Shown: positions 34,601 to 49,600, numbered from the stretch's first letter. The stretch: DNA of 64,000 nucleotides from Liolophura sinensis (GCF_032854445.1 NC_088300.1:10294001-10358000); one strand, 5' to 3'. The notes: generated by a model not told the origin, from the sequence alone. Numbers and translations: made by a program.

Positions 34601-37600
34601 TGCATTTTTATTATGACCATATTTCATTGCTGGCTTCAGGGTAAAACTGCTCAGTCAGTCTTACGCTTTATTTGTGGATAGAGTAACGGTTATGGTTTTC
34701 TGACTGTACATGTGCTTTTGCTACTGTTTATTGGTTCTGGCATATGTGGTGGTCAGTCTTAATATTAGGGCAGTCTGCATGCAGCATAGTGGTTTTTGAA
34801 AGTAACCCTGCTGTTTGTGTCTGTTGACATTATAATTTATGATGTTAGTTTTGTCTGCAGTCAGCTGGTTAGGTACATGTGTATCTTTATAGGGTCTACT
34901 ACAAGTTATAAGTGGCCACTAATCTGTGAGATATTGATGAAGATGAAAACACAGCAGTGCCTGCTCAAATCTAATCTTCCTGTTTCCTGTCTTCCATCGC
35001 AGGGAGTAACTTCAGTTCTGGGCTGGCTTTGTTCAGCCATTGTCATGGTAGCGGCCTTGTCAATACTGTAACTATAGCAACTCCTATGACAAGATGTCTC
35101 TCTGATGCTGTGTTTGATGGCCTTCCCTTTTTCAGTTGATTTTTTATCTGGTTTTTCTCTAAGCGATTCTGCTGAGGCCGTTGAAAGTATGCAAAGCCTT
35201 AAAAGCCCTATGAACATTAAATGTTCATAGCAGCAGGAATCTGTCCAGTGCTAAAATTGCTTTTTGACTTACCACCTTACCAAACCTGTGCCTGTATTTG
35301 TTGGGAGGAAAACACTTGTACATGTACTTTACATGTAGCCATGCACAGCTGCTGAGAATTTGGAGAAGATTGTTCCATCTAAATGGATACATTTACATGT
35401 ACATAACTTCTTTCAGGAAGATACTGGATTCCAAAGATTCTTTTTGAGGTTTTTTTTTGGTTTTTTTACATGTAGATCTACTGTTCAGAATGAGTGGAAG
35501 GGCATTTGAATAGTAAAGTGAAAGTAATGAGCACCACTCTGTAGAACAATCATGTGGACATGTCTATACGTTTATTGTAGGAGGAAACTGGGATCATGTA
35601 CATTTGAATTTAGTTACAGCAGTGATGCATATTTTTGTATACACCTTGTTACACTTGTACAGTATGTGCATATATGCTAATTAAATACTCATACCTGTCT
35701 GGTACAGCTAGCTTTGTATGGTCTGCTTCAGGTGCTCTGACTTTGAGTGATAATTTCTCAGAGACGCATGGTATAGTATGGGGCAGTGCATACACAGATA
35801 AAGTACTAATGCACAGCAATATCATAAAGGTCACTTGATGTAATGAAGTCATATTTTTCTCTATGTAAAAGTGCTGTGTTCAGGACATTGCTTTATAAAG
35901 GTATCTGTTTTCGAAATACCTTTCTGTTATGTGCATTTGTTTGTATATTTAAACTGAAAGTGAGCTGCACAAGGCTTTGTCCTTAGTTAACTGTTAAAGG
36001 TTTTGTTTGTTGCACATGTGAGCTTTTGTCTAGCAGCCCAGGGCTGGTGTGGTGTCCAGGTGTCTGAGTAGATTCTGTAGACAGTAGGCCTGTCACAGGG
36101 ACTCCAGGTGGCTTCATATGGAAAGTTGAAGGGGCACGTGTATCTCTCTTCTGTAAAATATATATTGTAAAATATCATTTGGGAATTGAAAATACTCTGT
36201 AATTTAACTTGGTGTGAATGCAATAAGAAGTGGTTTGTAAAGCAAAATTAAGTTGTTAGAGATATCAGTTTTGATGTTATACACTTATACATGTATCATT
36301 TAGCATATTGTTGACACATGTGCTGTTAATCATGCAAGGACAACAGGATATACCTAAAATTTTACAATTAACAAAGTACTAACCAAGATCTTCCGCCCAT
36401 CAGAACCAGGGGAGACAATTCCAGTGTGGGATGATGATCGAGACCAACTCCCTGTCATTGAAGAGTCGCCAGCAACACAATTGAGCAGTGAACCTGGCGA
36501 GGCGGCCATGCCTGGCCAAGGGGGACAACCCAGTTGCTCGCTGTGCTCCACCATGTGTAAGTCCTCATGGCTGCTCATGCTTCCTGCGCTTACAAGGCCC
36601 TCTGGGTTCATCATTTGCCTGTATGCTACTTGTGTGCACTAGATTACAAAGGGGTGTTGTAGATTTGCTGTATCATGCTACTGAGGTGACTTTGATATGC
36701 TGGATCGTGCTACTGAGGTGCCTTAGATTTGCTGGATGGTGTAAACGGGGCTTGTATCCTAGAACTCAGTACTCCAGAAGGTTATGCTCACCCCATTGTT
36801 ATGTCTGTGGCCAACCAACTTCTGCTACATGCACACACTGTCAAACTCAACATTTTTCTCTTCCCATATATTTCCATGATGATTTTGTCTAACCTCATGC
36901 ACCTGTTTCTCAGATAGTCTTCAGAGCTTGTTACTCTCCATATGTCATACATGTATGCAGTTTATTTCATCATATCCTGGTCTTGCTTCATGTAGTTGCA
37001 TTTCTTGATACATGTGTAAAGTTCAGTTCAGCTTAGAGCATAGTTTCCCACCTTATTATTTCATTTTAGATGGTAAAATCATAATGCGTATGCAGTTTTC
37101 ATTCTGCTTGTGTTTTTAGCAAGGGAATCTTTCCAGTTTTCCAGAATATGAATTCATCTGCCAAGCATGCTGTCTTTTTGGTTATCAGAGATTTTGTTTG
37201 TCCGGTGTGTTGTGTAGTACAATCAGATGTAGACTTCTAGATCTAAAGTATGTCCACATACAGAATTATGCAGCTGTGTCTCTGTGTCTAGTAGTCTGCA
37301 TGTAACTGTACACAGCCAGTAGATTGTGTGTATTGTGTATTATACCTTTTATGTTCATCTAAATGCAAATTTATTTCACCTTCTTTTTTCTGGATCAGCT
37401 AGCACCATGTTGCATCATCATCTTTATCATCTCTGTCTTGCTCCATGTTATTTATGATATCTCGGCCAATGTGTAAACAAATACATGCACTGCTTTTGCT
37501 GTAAAGCTCAGCTTTTACACTTACTTTGGTAGATGGCAAGCATTTTAAAATTAGTTTTAGGAGATAGTAATCCAGTGGTTCGTGGAATAGGGAGTTGTGT

Positions 37601-40600
37601 GATGGGATGTTGGCCATATTTTTAGTATAAATGCAATTTATTATTAATACATTTATGATAATGTATTAGAAACAGCATTTAGTACAATTGCATGTCTGTT
37701 GAAGCTTGCTTCCCAAACTTCGATATAAATTTTAATGTAGGTTGCACGTTCTTGGTATTGGTACAGCAGCATGATGGGTCTGGATATTTTTCTTTCTCGA
37801 TTTTTAGATTCTGTTTTTTGTTATTGCATTTTTTCTATGTTTATTGACAAGTGAAATACCAGTATTTAACACATAAATTGGTCGACAAAATCACAGACAG
37901 AAACTGCACACGAGATCAAAATGTATTTGAAGAGAAGAAAGCCCTGAGGGACTTAGATGTTAATTATTTAAAGATGATGGAAATAGGGACATTTGTTCTT
38001 GAGATGTAACAAGGAAGTGAGTTAAGATAAAAGTAAAGTGACAATCTTCCCAAAATTAATTCAGTTGTTATTGGTTGGAATGTGATGTTTGTTCTGGGGA
38101 TTTAAGTTAATAGACTTTAGTCGATCAGTTCATTTGTTCCATAGCCAAGTGCCAGAGAGTTCAAAAAAAAAGGTTTATGTCTACATTGAAGAGACTGACC
38201 CTGGTTAATAATAATAATAAAATAGAAGTGTTTAGTTCTGCGGCTCTTGTTGTGTACCTTATATGAGTTAATCCTGCATAAGAATTGGTAAGTATTATGG
38301 AATACTTTGCATGGAAACTAATGGACTTGTATATGACCAGGATTTCACTGCGATAACAACTTTTGTAATATTTGTCTGACCTAGTTTTATAGTACGGGGT
38401 TAAAGTGCTAGTGTGTGTTTTTAATAAGTAAGGGTTGAATTAAGTTACAGATCATAACAACCTTATTTGTGACATGTCAGTTTATATACATTAGATAGTG
38501 GGGCAGATTCAAGCGCCTTATCTTTTATCTGCAAAAATATTAAATATCAATAAATAACAATAAAATAATTTCTGGCTGTTGATAAAAGGCAAAATTTGTG
38601 GAATCTCTATCCACAGTTTGGTCAAATGTTACTCCAGTAACAGTGGGCCATTGGTCCTGCTGCTGTTTTAATGATAAATTATGCTTATCAGAGATATGGA
38701 TCTTGTGTATTTGTAAACAAATGTACATATAACATATACATGTATGTGCATGTAAATCTAATTGAATTGCTGTGATTAATTTGTAAATTTACATCTACTA
38801 TACTGAGTGAAATGTAGTTTGAGTATTAATGTTCATACATGTACATGTAGTGATTATTAAGCCTGTTTGGATGTACATTGTGTTTGTACCAGATCTGAGT
38901 GTGTGTAGCTATTACTACATGTAGATCTAGCTGCAGCATGTGTGCTTTGAGTTTGTAGAAGCCTGCTGCCATTAAGTGCTGGGTACAATCCCTCACCACA
39001 CTTCTCGGTGCCCTGTCCTCCCTAACTGTCCTAATTAAGTGCATGTATGTGTATTAGGCGGATAACCATGTGCCCTAACGACAATTGACTCCTTGCTGTA
39101 TGACAATGCACACCGTACACTGTAGTTATCATGTCAGTCATGGGCTTGTGTTGAAGGCATCCTAGACCACAGAATTAACACTGACCTTTAGATATGGAGC
39201 ATGAGGGTTTGGTAATGTTGCTTCAGTTGTGCCTCTGCTGCCTCATGTACATGGTAGGGTAGCAGATAGTAGCTGGTGATGTGGGCTGAGGTTTGGTAGA
39301 GTATGCCGAGCTATGGATTACATAATAACATTTATAATATTCAAAGTTGTACAAGCCCGTGGTATGTAAAATTACTTCTCAAAACTTTTTAGTGTGCGGT
39401 GATGAAGGGGGTTGGAGAGCCCTTACAGCAAGGGCATGGAATTTGGTTCACCATGCAAGCTTGGTTTCTGTTATCCCTTAGGTGCATCCAAGTGAGTTAG
39501 TGTCAGTTGTAGCGTGACAAGCCCTATAGTTGTGGGATGGTACAAAATACATAAAGCTAATCTACATATACATACATCTTCCATTTATAGCACAATCAAG
39601 CCATTCATCTAAAGTGCTGAGTGTTTTCGCTGCTGTTTGGGGGGTGCATGAAGGTCATTTAGCAGACACAACCATTGAACTTTGTCCCCTTTGGTGGGAT
39701 GGGTAGAGCTGACTGTATTGATCTCTGGGGGATTAGAACTGTTGATGAGCTCCGTTACACAGCTTAGGTGCTCTACCCAATTGACACAACATCCGTCATC
39801 TGGAAGGATTATCTCCCCTGTTTGTTCATTATAGCAGCTACGAGTATAACATGATTTATGAATAATTATGAGAATTTGGTCAGTTTTAAAACACGTTGCT
39901 CGTGTATCAAATCAGTATGTACTTGGTTAAGCAATGGGCATACTGGCATACAACTGCATGGATTGACTTTGATTACCCCTGTGGACATGTGAATATATAT
40001 GTATTATTTCCAGTAATACTATTGAAAGGAAGTCTGTTGAATCGTATACAGAGCTAGATTGTTGAAGATCTTTCATTCTGGCTTTTACTTAGGAACTACA
40101 ATCACCTGTACATGTTATTTTGAAGTGGTAAGAGAATTGTAGACACTTCCCAGCATGCTGGCAAATGCATCTTCTCCTGCTATGGATGTTCCTCTTGACT
40201 CCACTGGCTGTTGTAGGTGTAAAGTTGAGGAAGCTATAGGCTCAGTGATCTGAGTAAGATGAAAGCCATAGTTTATGAACTCCACTGCTAAGGACACCGT
40301 TACTTTTCTGCATGAAATAAATGCCAGGGGCCACTTTCACAAAGTGATCATAAGCCTATGTTGACACCCACTAGCACAAAGGGATTATAAGCTATGACTG
40401 TTGTAATTTACAATGAGAAATTAAGATCTGGTCGACCTTGTCATTAAGATTTACAATCTCCCCAAAATTAAGCCTTAAGACTGTTCGTTAGTACATGTCG
40501 ACTCGGTTAGCAAAGACGTACAGCATAATTATTTCCAAAGATGTTAAGAGCATTTTTCACACGTTGTTGCTGTTGCTAGCTGCTAAATCATTATGATGTA

Positions 40601-43600
40601 GAAATCAAGAAAAGTTATCGACAGGTACATTGTCCGTTTACACAGGCCAACTTAAAGTACGAGTTAAATTTGGCCCACAATCACATTTGTGACTTTAAAA
40701 GTTTACTCTCGCTGTACATTTCCTTTATGCAAGTAGCACAACATATTTTTATAACCAATTGTAAACTTATTTGTAGGGTCTACACTTGATTGTAGTTACC
40801 ACTTTGTGCAAGTGGGCAAAAAGTGATGCCTGGGTAGTTTTATCCAGTCTCAAGATAAAAACTATCCCATTAGAATGATAACCCTAACCCTGTTCAGCGT
40901 GTGAATTACGTGGCCTCAGCATTCACATTTCACCTGTAGCCTGTGCAGCAGGTGCCGTCCCATTGCATGGAGGTAGAGGTACAAATAGGATTGTTAACCT
41001 GTTTAGTATTACATACAGTGGTAAGTCTTGGCTGGAGCAGATTACATGCTCTCCCATTGTTACATGGGTAATTGGTTGTCCTCCAGTACAATGTACATGC
41101 ATAGAAAAGGGGGAGGGGCGGTGAAATACACTGTTTTGAGTTTTTAAATAACACACTTATACACACACTTGCAAATTTGTGGTTCAGTCCAATCCAAACC
41201 TAGGTTAATGCCCCTGCTACTGACGCATGTCCGTGAGAATAGAACAGTGTGTGGTGTCCTGAACTTCTGACATGCCTGATTATCTCCCTTGCACCACTGG
41301 TATATTTCTTTATATATAGGAGCGAGGGAGTTCCAGATTTTTAACTAGAATGTAGAAAATTTTAATAGCAGTATTTTGTTCTGATGTTGTGTATGATTAC
41401 TTCTAGTAATATCAATCTCACTAATCTAGTATGTACAAAATGTGTGTACACACTGCTACATTTACAGGCTATTTTAGTTTGAACATGAATTGCTCAGAAC
41501 TGCATTAAGTCAGGACAAAAGAAATAAGATGTTGTTTTCTCTGTTCTGTATGTGCTATGCCTGTGACATGAGCACTGTGAATCGAAACTATAAATTTAAC
41601 TTCAGGTGTTTTGCTTAACACAACTTTCTGATTTGATCAGGCATTTTCTGTGCTGGCCAGATAAATCAATACTGCCTAGTGTACCTTTTATTGAACGTTT
41701 AGGTTATCTTTTCTGTGGGAACTGCGTTATATCGCAAGACTGTGATCACAGCTTAACTGTGAGTTATCACAACACCTGCATAGCTTATTATTCAAATACC
41801 ATTGGAGAGCTATGAACCTTGATGTCTTCCCGCCAAAATGACCTGCTTTGTGTGGGTGAGATGAGAACCTGTTTAAACTGAAGAAAGACAATTTGAAGGC
41901 TGGCTGTACAGGTCATGTATTCAAGGCTGTATATATAGGTATACTGTATGTGTGAGAGCTATTTATAGCCTGGTGTTGTTACACTCCCAGTTTTTACAGG
42001 CCACGTGAAAGTTAGCTGGCTTAGCAGCCGTGGGTTGTCCTGTGGTGTATGATCAGCCGTGGGATAGAATCTGGAGACAGCAGCTAGGTGGATGTCCTGT
42101 CTCATTCATGTAGTTGGGATGTTCTACTGACAGCATTGGAGTGGATTGTAAAGTGTTTCTGTTGAGGAAGTTACCAGAGGTCTGTGGAGAATCGCTGTAA
42201 ACATATGGTTATGAACTCAATAGCATGTCTCTGTACTGAGGTGTCCTTAAGCACAGCTGTTGATAATCTTCAGAGTGAACAGTGAAGTCACAGTACCCTG
42301 CAGATGTTTTTATACTGCTTGCTGTAGGCCTTTTACCAAACCAGTTTGTTGTTTTCCTCCTTGTCATTGGCTTCCTGCTGCAGCTGTGTGAAGCATGTCC
42401 TACGAAGCAGACAGTTCGGATTTTGTCCTCCCAAGGGACTCAAAAGAGGATGCACCCAAATCCCCAACCAGTACCCTGGATGCTGGATCATCCATGTGTA
42501 CTCCAGGTGGGTCAAACTCATGTGGCAGTTTTGTATTTACACCTGCCCATGTAGCACAGGTGAGGGGAGAATGAATATCCGTAGAACCTGTAAACTTGGT
42601 GTGTACGTGCGTATACACAGTTATACATTCAGAGCTGTATGTACCATATTTACATGTACATGCAGCTGTACATCTGCTTAATAAAGTCCATGCATCCTGC
42701 TACAGTGCTGTATGTATTTTATATATCAGTATATACCTATGGCTAACCTTATTACATTGACTTTTGTATATGTAATGTAACCAGGGAGATGTGGACAAAT
42801 TGCGTCTTTCTTCTTACCTATGTGTGGCACCTGTACATGTAGACTTATTGCCAACTGCATTGCAAATTAGAGCACTATACATGTAAGTTTTTCTGAAGAT
42901 TCATAATTACTTGTGTTACAGCATTATGATAGATGAAAGTAGCTCATAAGGGGCATGTGTGCCACTCTTCCAGTGGCTCTAGGTGTGGGTGGAAAAAGAT
43001 ATACATGTAAGTGCATGTTGTAGTATGTATATGCAAGTGTGTGATTGTTATACATACGTGACCATACATTCTTGTGTAATGGACGAATATACATGTTGAA
43101 TTTGGCATACTGTATGTGAAGGTTGTGATTTGCATGCATTCCTGTTGTAATGGGTGTACCTACATTGTGTTGTAATGGGCATACGTGCATGTTGTAATGG
43201 GCCTACGTGCACGTTGTAATGGAGATATGTGAATGTTGTAATGGGCATGCATTTCTGTTGTAATGGGTGTACATACATGTACATTGTGTTGTAATGGGAG
43301 GACATTCATATTGTAATGGAGATATGTGAATGTTGTAATGGGCATGCATTCCTGTTGTAATGGGTGTACATACATTGTGTTGTGAGGGGCGGATCTTCAT
43401 ATTGTAATGGAGAAATGTGAATGCTGTAATGGGAATGCATTCCTGCTGTAATGGGTGTACATACATTGTGTTGTAATGGGCGGACATTCATATTGTAATG
43501 GGCATATGTGCATGTTGTAATGGAGATATGTGAATGTTGTACTGGAGATATATGAATGTTGTAATGGGGGTGCATTCCTGTTGTAATAGGTGTACATGCA

Positions 43601-46600
43601 TTGTGTTGTACTGTGCGGATATTCACTATTGTAATGGACATAGGTGCATATTGTAAAGGAGATATGTTGTAATGGGCATGCATTCCTGTTTTAATGAGCA
43701 AACATTCTTGTATTGGGTACAGATGCTCGTTCTAATGGGCATAGACTCTCGTTAAGTGTGTACATTCTTGCTGTAATAGCTGTACATGCATGTGCATGCA
43801 GGTAAATGTAATTATGGCAATACACTGTTACAAAAGGATCACATTTATGTTACAAAATTTTGTTTGTTTTGTTTTGATGGCAGTTCATCAGTGTATTATC
43901 ATTTTTGTTTTCGCATAATGTACGTGCACAAATGTGGATATTCACACAGCGTAGGTTATCTTATGGGTGGAGACCGTTTGTCTATTTTGCCATTACCGTG
44001 TGGCATATGTATCTATGGACACAGTATTGATTGTAAATGCTATGGCAGTTTTCAAATCTTTACCCATTTATTGCCAGGTAATGTTTATGCTGTACATGTA
44101 CATTTGATTCAGGTCTTGGTTGTGGTAAATGATGATATCCCTTGCCTTTATTTGAGCACACTGTCCTCTCACAGTTGCTGGCTCACCATGTTGTACCTGT
44201 AGGAAGTCACCCGATTATGCTGAATGGCTTTGTGTAAACAACAGATGTTTCATTATCTATTCTCTGCATTTATGTGGTCCTATACACCCTTGTATTCTGT
44301 GCATGATTGGATATCATCAGGTTTTTATACCATGGTCTCCTCTCCATCTATACTGTCCTACTGTTGTTAACATATTTAGTAATAATCAGTAATACATTTT
44401 TTTCGGTAGCCAAGGTTATTATAATGAAAGTGGCAAAAAATTTGCAAAGTTTAACATTCCTACAATAACATTGAATTCAGATAGGATTAGTGCACAGAAC
44501 CAGGACATATACAGGTCTCTTTTCATAATGTTTAACAGCACCCAGTTAGAGCTGATGAAGAAAACACCCAAAATAATGCTATTAATAAGGCCCAAATTAC
44601 AAAGCTTTTGTAGAAGAAGATGGGTAAATAAAATAGTAATTAAGAAGCTGAGCTAGGGCTGTAAATGGTATAAAAAATTTACATTAGTGAGCATTATGTT
44701 CAGTGGAAGTTGTTGAAACCTACATGCACTGTTAGTGCAGCCTAGCACTGAGTGTATCATCTGCATTAATGTCTACATAAGCCATAGGCAGATTGTGGTT
44801 TGGAACATACATGTACTGTTAGTGCAGCCTAGCACTGAGTGTATCATCTGCATTAATGTCTACATAAGCCATAGGCAGATTGCGGTTTGGAACATACATG
44901 TAAACCAGTAAATATGATTTATTTGTTCAGATGTGGAGTATAAAATGAGTCATTGAGATGTGGGTGTATAGGCCCCTTAAGCATCCCTTGTACAGTGTAC
45001 ATGAATCTCCAGAGATTCTATCTGCATGCACATGACCATTAGACTCTGCTAAATGCACATATATCTACATCTGTTTACACACTACATGCACCTGTAGATC
45101 TTAATACAGGGGAATTTTCAAAACTGAAAACATCCTGTATTGAAATTCCTGGCACTTGTACAGCGTGATATACATGTACATGTTTATATGTAGCATTGTC
45201 ATGAATGCAGGGCTGATAATATTGAGCAAATTCTGATTTTTTCGTCAGGAGCTTTTAGGAGTAAAATTCAAACGTCCTGATTTGTATTGGTATTTGGTGG
45301 AGTGAATTGCATGAATTGCCCAGCCTACTGTCATCACAATAATTTACTGTTTCCTGGCAATACCTGTACCAACGAAAGTAACAAACTGCATTTTATACTG
45401 ATACTGAACATGTACAAACAAGGCAGAATGAGTTACAGAACTTCAGGAAATTCTTCTACAGACTTTATACTAGCAAAGACAGTAAAGAAGTTCTATCTTT
45501 AAGATTTAATCGAGTTGATTGGCATTTTATGCTGCCCTTTAGAATATTTGAGTTGTAATTCAGGGGCCAAGGCGGACAAGGAGTTGTGTGAGGCACGTAC
45601 AGATATATATACTTCATTACATCTAGAAAATTTTTCACTCTACATTCTTATGGTTAAAATAATGTTGTGTGACTCCATCCACTGGACTGTCTTAAGTTAT
45701 GCCATCTTTAAATCGTTAGTTTGCATAAATGATATCAAAGTTTGTATGCATGATTAAATTTAATATTGTACTGCTGATATCAGCGTAATGTTATAGCTGT
45801 TAAGCAGGGAGCAGTGTGTAAACACAGCTGTTAATCTGCCTTCTTACTTGTGCATGCACACTACTCCTCATGTATGTGGTGATGGGAGCCATGACCAGAG
45901 AACCTGATATGTTCATGCACCCCAGGCTTAGGGGTATAGGATGATCATTAACACAACTCCTTATAAAAGCCTGGAGGGACAGGTTTCTGCTGGGTCACGC
46001 CTGTTCACCTCTGAAATTACAGAAACCCTAGCCTTGTAAAAACCTGTTAAAAGCTTAATCACAGGGCCTTTGTAGAAGACATTATATGTACATGTAGTTT
46101 GAACCTGAGAGATTGCTTCAAGTCTTACATTGTGTGAATAAAATGCAAAGATATTTTATTAAATTCTGTTATTTTAAATAATGCATATGCACATGTCTGA
46201 TGGAATGTGTATGATGTATTATATAGGACTAGTGTTAACCTGTGTGTTGTTGTCAGATGTTGGAAGTCCCAAGTAATCTGTCATTCACACATGATGCCTT
46301 ACTGTGTTCTGTACAGACAGAAACCTGTTCAGAATAAGAATAGCCATAACCATCAATGTGTGTGGTGATAATTATAGGTATGTAAACACCTGTAATTCTT
46401 ATTGTTGTCATGTAATTAAGTCTCTTGCTTTTACTAATGACAGTCTCAGTTGTATAAACAAACTTTAATGGCAGTGTTATAATAAGCTCTGCCTGTTTCT
46501 AAAATGGTCTTGTAGATATTGTAGTAAGCAGTAATACCATAATAATGAACAATCTTTGTTCTCTCAAATTGCCATGTGCCAGTTGTATAGAACAGAGCAC

Positions 46601-49600
46601 ATGTTTACCTAAGATAAATGTTGTTTGTTACCTGCTTCTCATCCCTGTTATTCCCCACCACAATTTTTTGTTACGCCTGTGCTTGTCTCCCCTTCTGGTT
46701 GTCTTACCTGTGATTTTCCATCATGTATTGTGACACCTGTGCTTGTTTCCCCTCTAAATGTCTTACCTGTGATTTACCACTCATGTATTGTTACACCTGT
46801 GCTTGTCTCCCCTTCTGGTTGTCTTACCTGTGATTTTCCATCATGTATTGTTACAGCTATGCTTGTCTCCGATTCTGATGGTTTTACCTGTAATTAGCCA
46901 CCTTCATGTATTGATATCTGCAGTGTATGTGCTTGTCTCCATTCTGCAGTATTGGACCTGGTGTACTGGCAAGATGTCAAGAAGACAGGTGTGGTGTTTG
47001 GCTCGATGATGTTCCTGCTGCTTTCGCTGGCCTTCTTCTCGGTCCTCAGCGTGGTCGCTTACCTGTCGTTGGCCACCCTCACCATCACACTTAGCTTCCG
47101 TGTCTACAAGAATGTCCTACAGGCCGTGCAGAAAACTGGAGATCAGCATCCGTTTAAGTAAGTTTTTCCTGTTAGAGATTACCAACATGCACATGTAAGG
47201 GTCCTTTAATTTTGCCTAGTAAGCATGCCCAATGATGTTGACATATTAACTACATGTATGTGATAATTTTTAGAACTCTGCCTAGAGGCACACATGTGAG
47301 TTGTACAGTAGATACAACACATGAAGCTTTAAATCAGTTGTATTAAAATTGTGTAATATACAAGCAGTTCTTGAGAGATTCTGGACTCAATGAAAGTAGT
47401 TGTAAGGAATCTGCGTGACCTGCACATTACAGAATTGTTATGGTCTTGACAGGATTTACATGTAGCCTAGATACACTGTACATGGGTGAATTCTGGCACA
47501 TTTGTGCAGGACACATCTAACACATGATCAACACAAGCATGTGTTTTATACAATCAAAGGTTCCTCTCAAATGGCTGTTCTCAGCACTGTTACCATATAG
47601 CTTTCTTGCTGTCTTGCTGGTACACGTGTCAAGATAATTGATCCATAAATTTTCCTATGGCTTACAACCCCAAATTCTTCAATGTTCAGTGAGCAAAGTA
47701 AGAACTGAAAGAAAAAATACTTAGGTAATTTGTATCAAAGATATTTCCCGTGGTGTAATATGTATTAAAACTCTGGTTTTATTAGGGGTTTTGTTTCTAC
47801 GTTATGTGTTGTGCAGTCCCCAAAAATGTGACTTACCCCATGATGTACATGTGCAACCACACACTGTTTGATGTGTGACTTGACTCTCAACAACAACAAC
47901 AACACACCCCCACCCCCCACCCATTGCCTCACGCTTCTACAAACTTTTAGATGTATGAGTTGAGTACACCACATCCCCCAAAGACACAGGTGATGTACAC
48001 ACACCATTACAAACTGTTATATCTATGAGATGTATTATGTTCCTTGTTAAGGGGTGCTGAATGGAGGACTGATCATTTGTAAGTTTACCAAGTGTTGATG
48101 CATTGTTTATGTTTTTCTCTGAGCAATTTTTATTTCTTTTTTAATTTATTTAACATTGACTTGCATTTAAATGCTTGATTTTCATTTAAAGGTTTATCAT
48201 TCAACAGTTCACTATTTTGATTAGCACAAGTACATTGAAGATTGAATTTTCATTTCATGATAATGAGATGTAGTACAGCTGAACAAAAACTCTTAAAAAT
48301 AAAATGTGTGGAATCATAATTGCTGGCTTTTTTCAGTTAATTTCTTTGAATTATGGCATGAGCCCTATATATTATGCTGAGTGAGTATGTGGTGTTCTTC
48401 TTCAGGATTATCTTTGAAATCGTTCAAATCAGCTCAAGTGAAAAGTTGTCCTTGTTTACATTCTTGGAAAGATCCCTGAAATGCCAAATGTACTTTTGTG
48501 TGATTGTAGACAGTACCTGGACATGGACATTAACCTGCCAGAAGAGAAGGTTCAGCTGGCTGTAGAGAACATCGTCAAGCATGTGAACAACACCAGCCGA
48601 GAGGTCAGACGGCTCTTCCTCGTCGAGGATCTCGTAGATTCCATCAAGGTTAGTCATTATATCCCCACGTGAACAATGTAGACCAGGTCAGACAGCTTTT
48701 CCTCGTCGAGCATCTCCTAGATTCCACCAAGGTTAGTCATTATATCCCCACGTGAACAGTGTAGACCAGGTCAGACAGCTTTTCCTCGTCGAGCATCTCC
48801 TAGATTCCACCAAGGTTAGTCATTATATCCCCACGTGAACATTGTAGACCAGGTCAGACAGCTTTTCCTCGTCGAGCATCTCCTAGATTCCACCAAGGTT
48901 AGTCATTATATCCCCACGTGAACAGTGTAGACCAGGTCAGACAGCTTTTCCTCATCGAGCATCTCATAGATTCCACCAAGGTTAGTCATTATACTCTCGT
49001 GAACAACACGACCAGGAGGTCAAATGGCTCTTCCTCATTGAGGATCTCGCATATTCTATCGCTATATCCTCCCGTGAACAGTGTAGGCCAGGAGGTCAGA
49101 GCTTTCCTCGTTGAGGATCTCGTAGATTCCGTCAAGGTTAGTCATTATATCCCCACGTGAACAATGTAGACCAGGAGGCCAGACGGCTCTTCCTCATTGA
49201 GGATCTTGTAGATTCCATCAAGGTTAGTCATTATATCCCCATATCAACAGTGTAGACCAGGAGGTCAGACAGCTTTTCCTCATTGAGGATCTCGTAGATT
49301 CCATCAAGGTTAGTCATTATACCCTCGTGAACAATACCAGCCCAGGAGTTGGGCAGCTCTTCCTCATTGTGAATCTCTTAGATTCTGTCAAGGTTTGTCA
49401 TTATATCTGCCTGAAGAGCCAAGTCAGTGTACCTACGTTGCAGTCTTCAAGGACAAGGTATTCACTAAATTGGTAGTAATTAAATTCTACATTGTATATA
49501 TAGTGAAATACAAATTTAGAGAACATGTAAAACACTGATGGTGGTGAAGTCCATGTGGGGCAAAATCATGCCGTGTGATGCTATGGATCCTGACTTAAAC

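Larger units (their letters stand above)
22889..36403 (+). other. Large reticulon intron (13.5 kb)
   Basis: No exon is supported. It contains SINE copies at 23561-23718, 23933-24201 and 24994-25180, a 17-bp triplicate at 28883-28930, a SINE scrap at 33429-33470 and a MITE-like piece at 34230-34314. Elsewhere it is AT-rich sequence with many TACATGTA-type motifs. Confidence 0.75.
42507..46949 (+). other. Reticulon intron before the homology domain
   Basis: Non-coding 4.4 kb with three tandem arrays: 43040-43770, 44721-44900 and 46650-46949. A weak SINE-like scrap may lie at 45511-45548 ('gttgattggcattttatgct'). Confidence 0.75.

Noticed and set aside
42924-43701. Minus-strand open frames rich in HYN and PLQ repeats
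   Set aside because: They are translations of the TTGTAATGGG minisatellite inside a reticulon intron.
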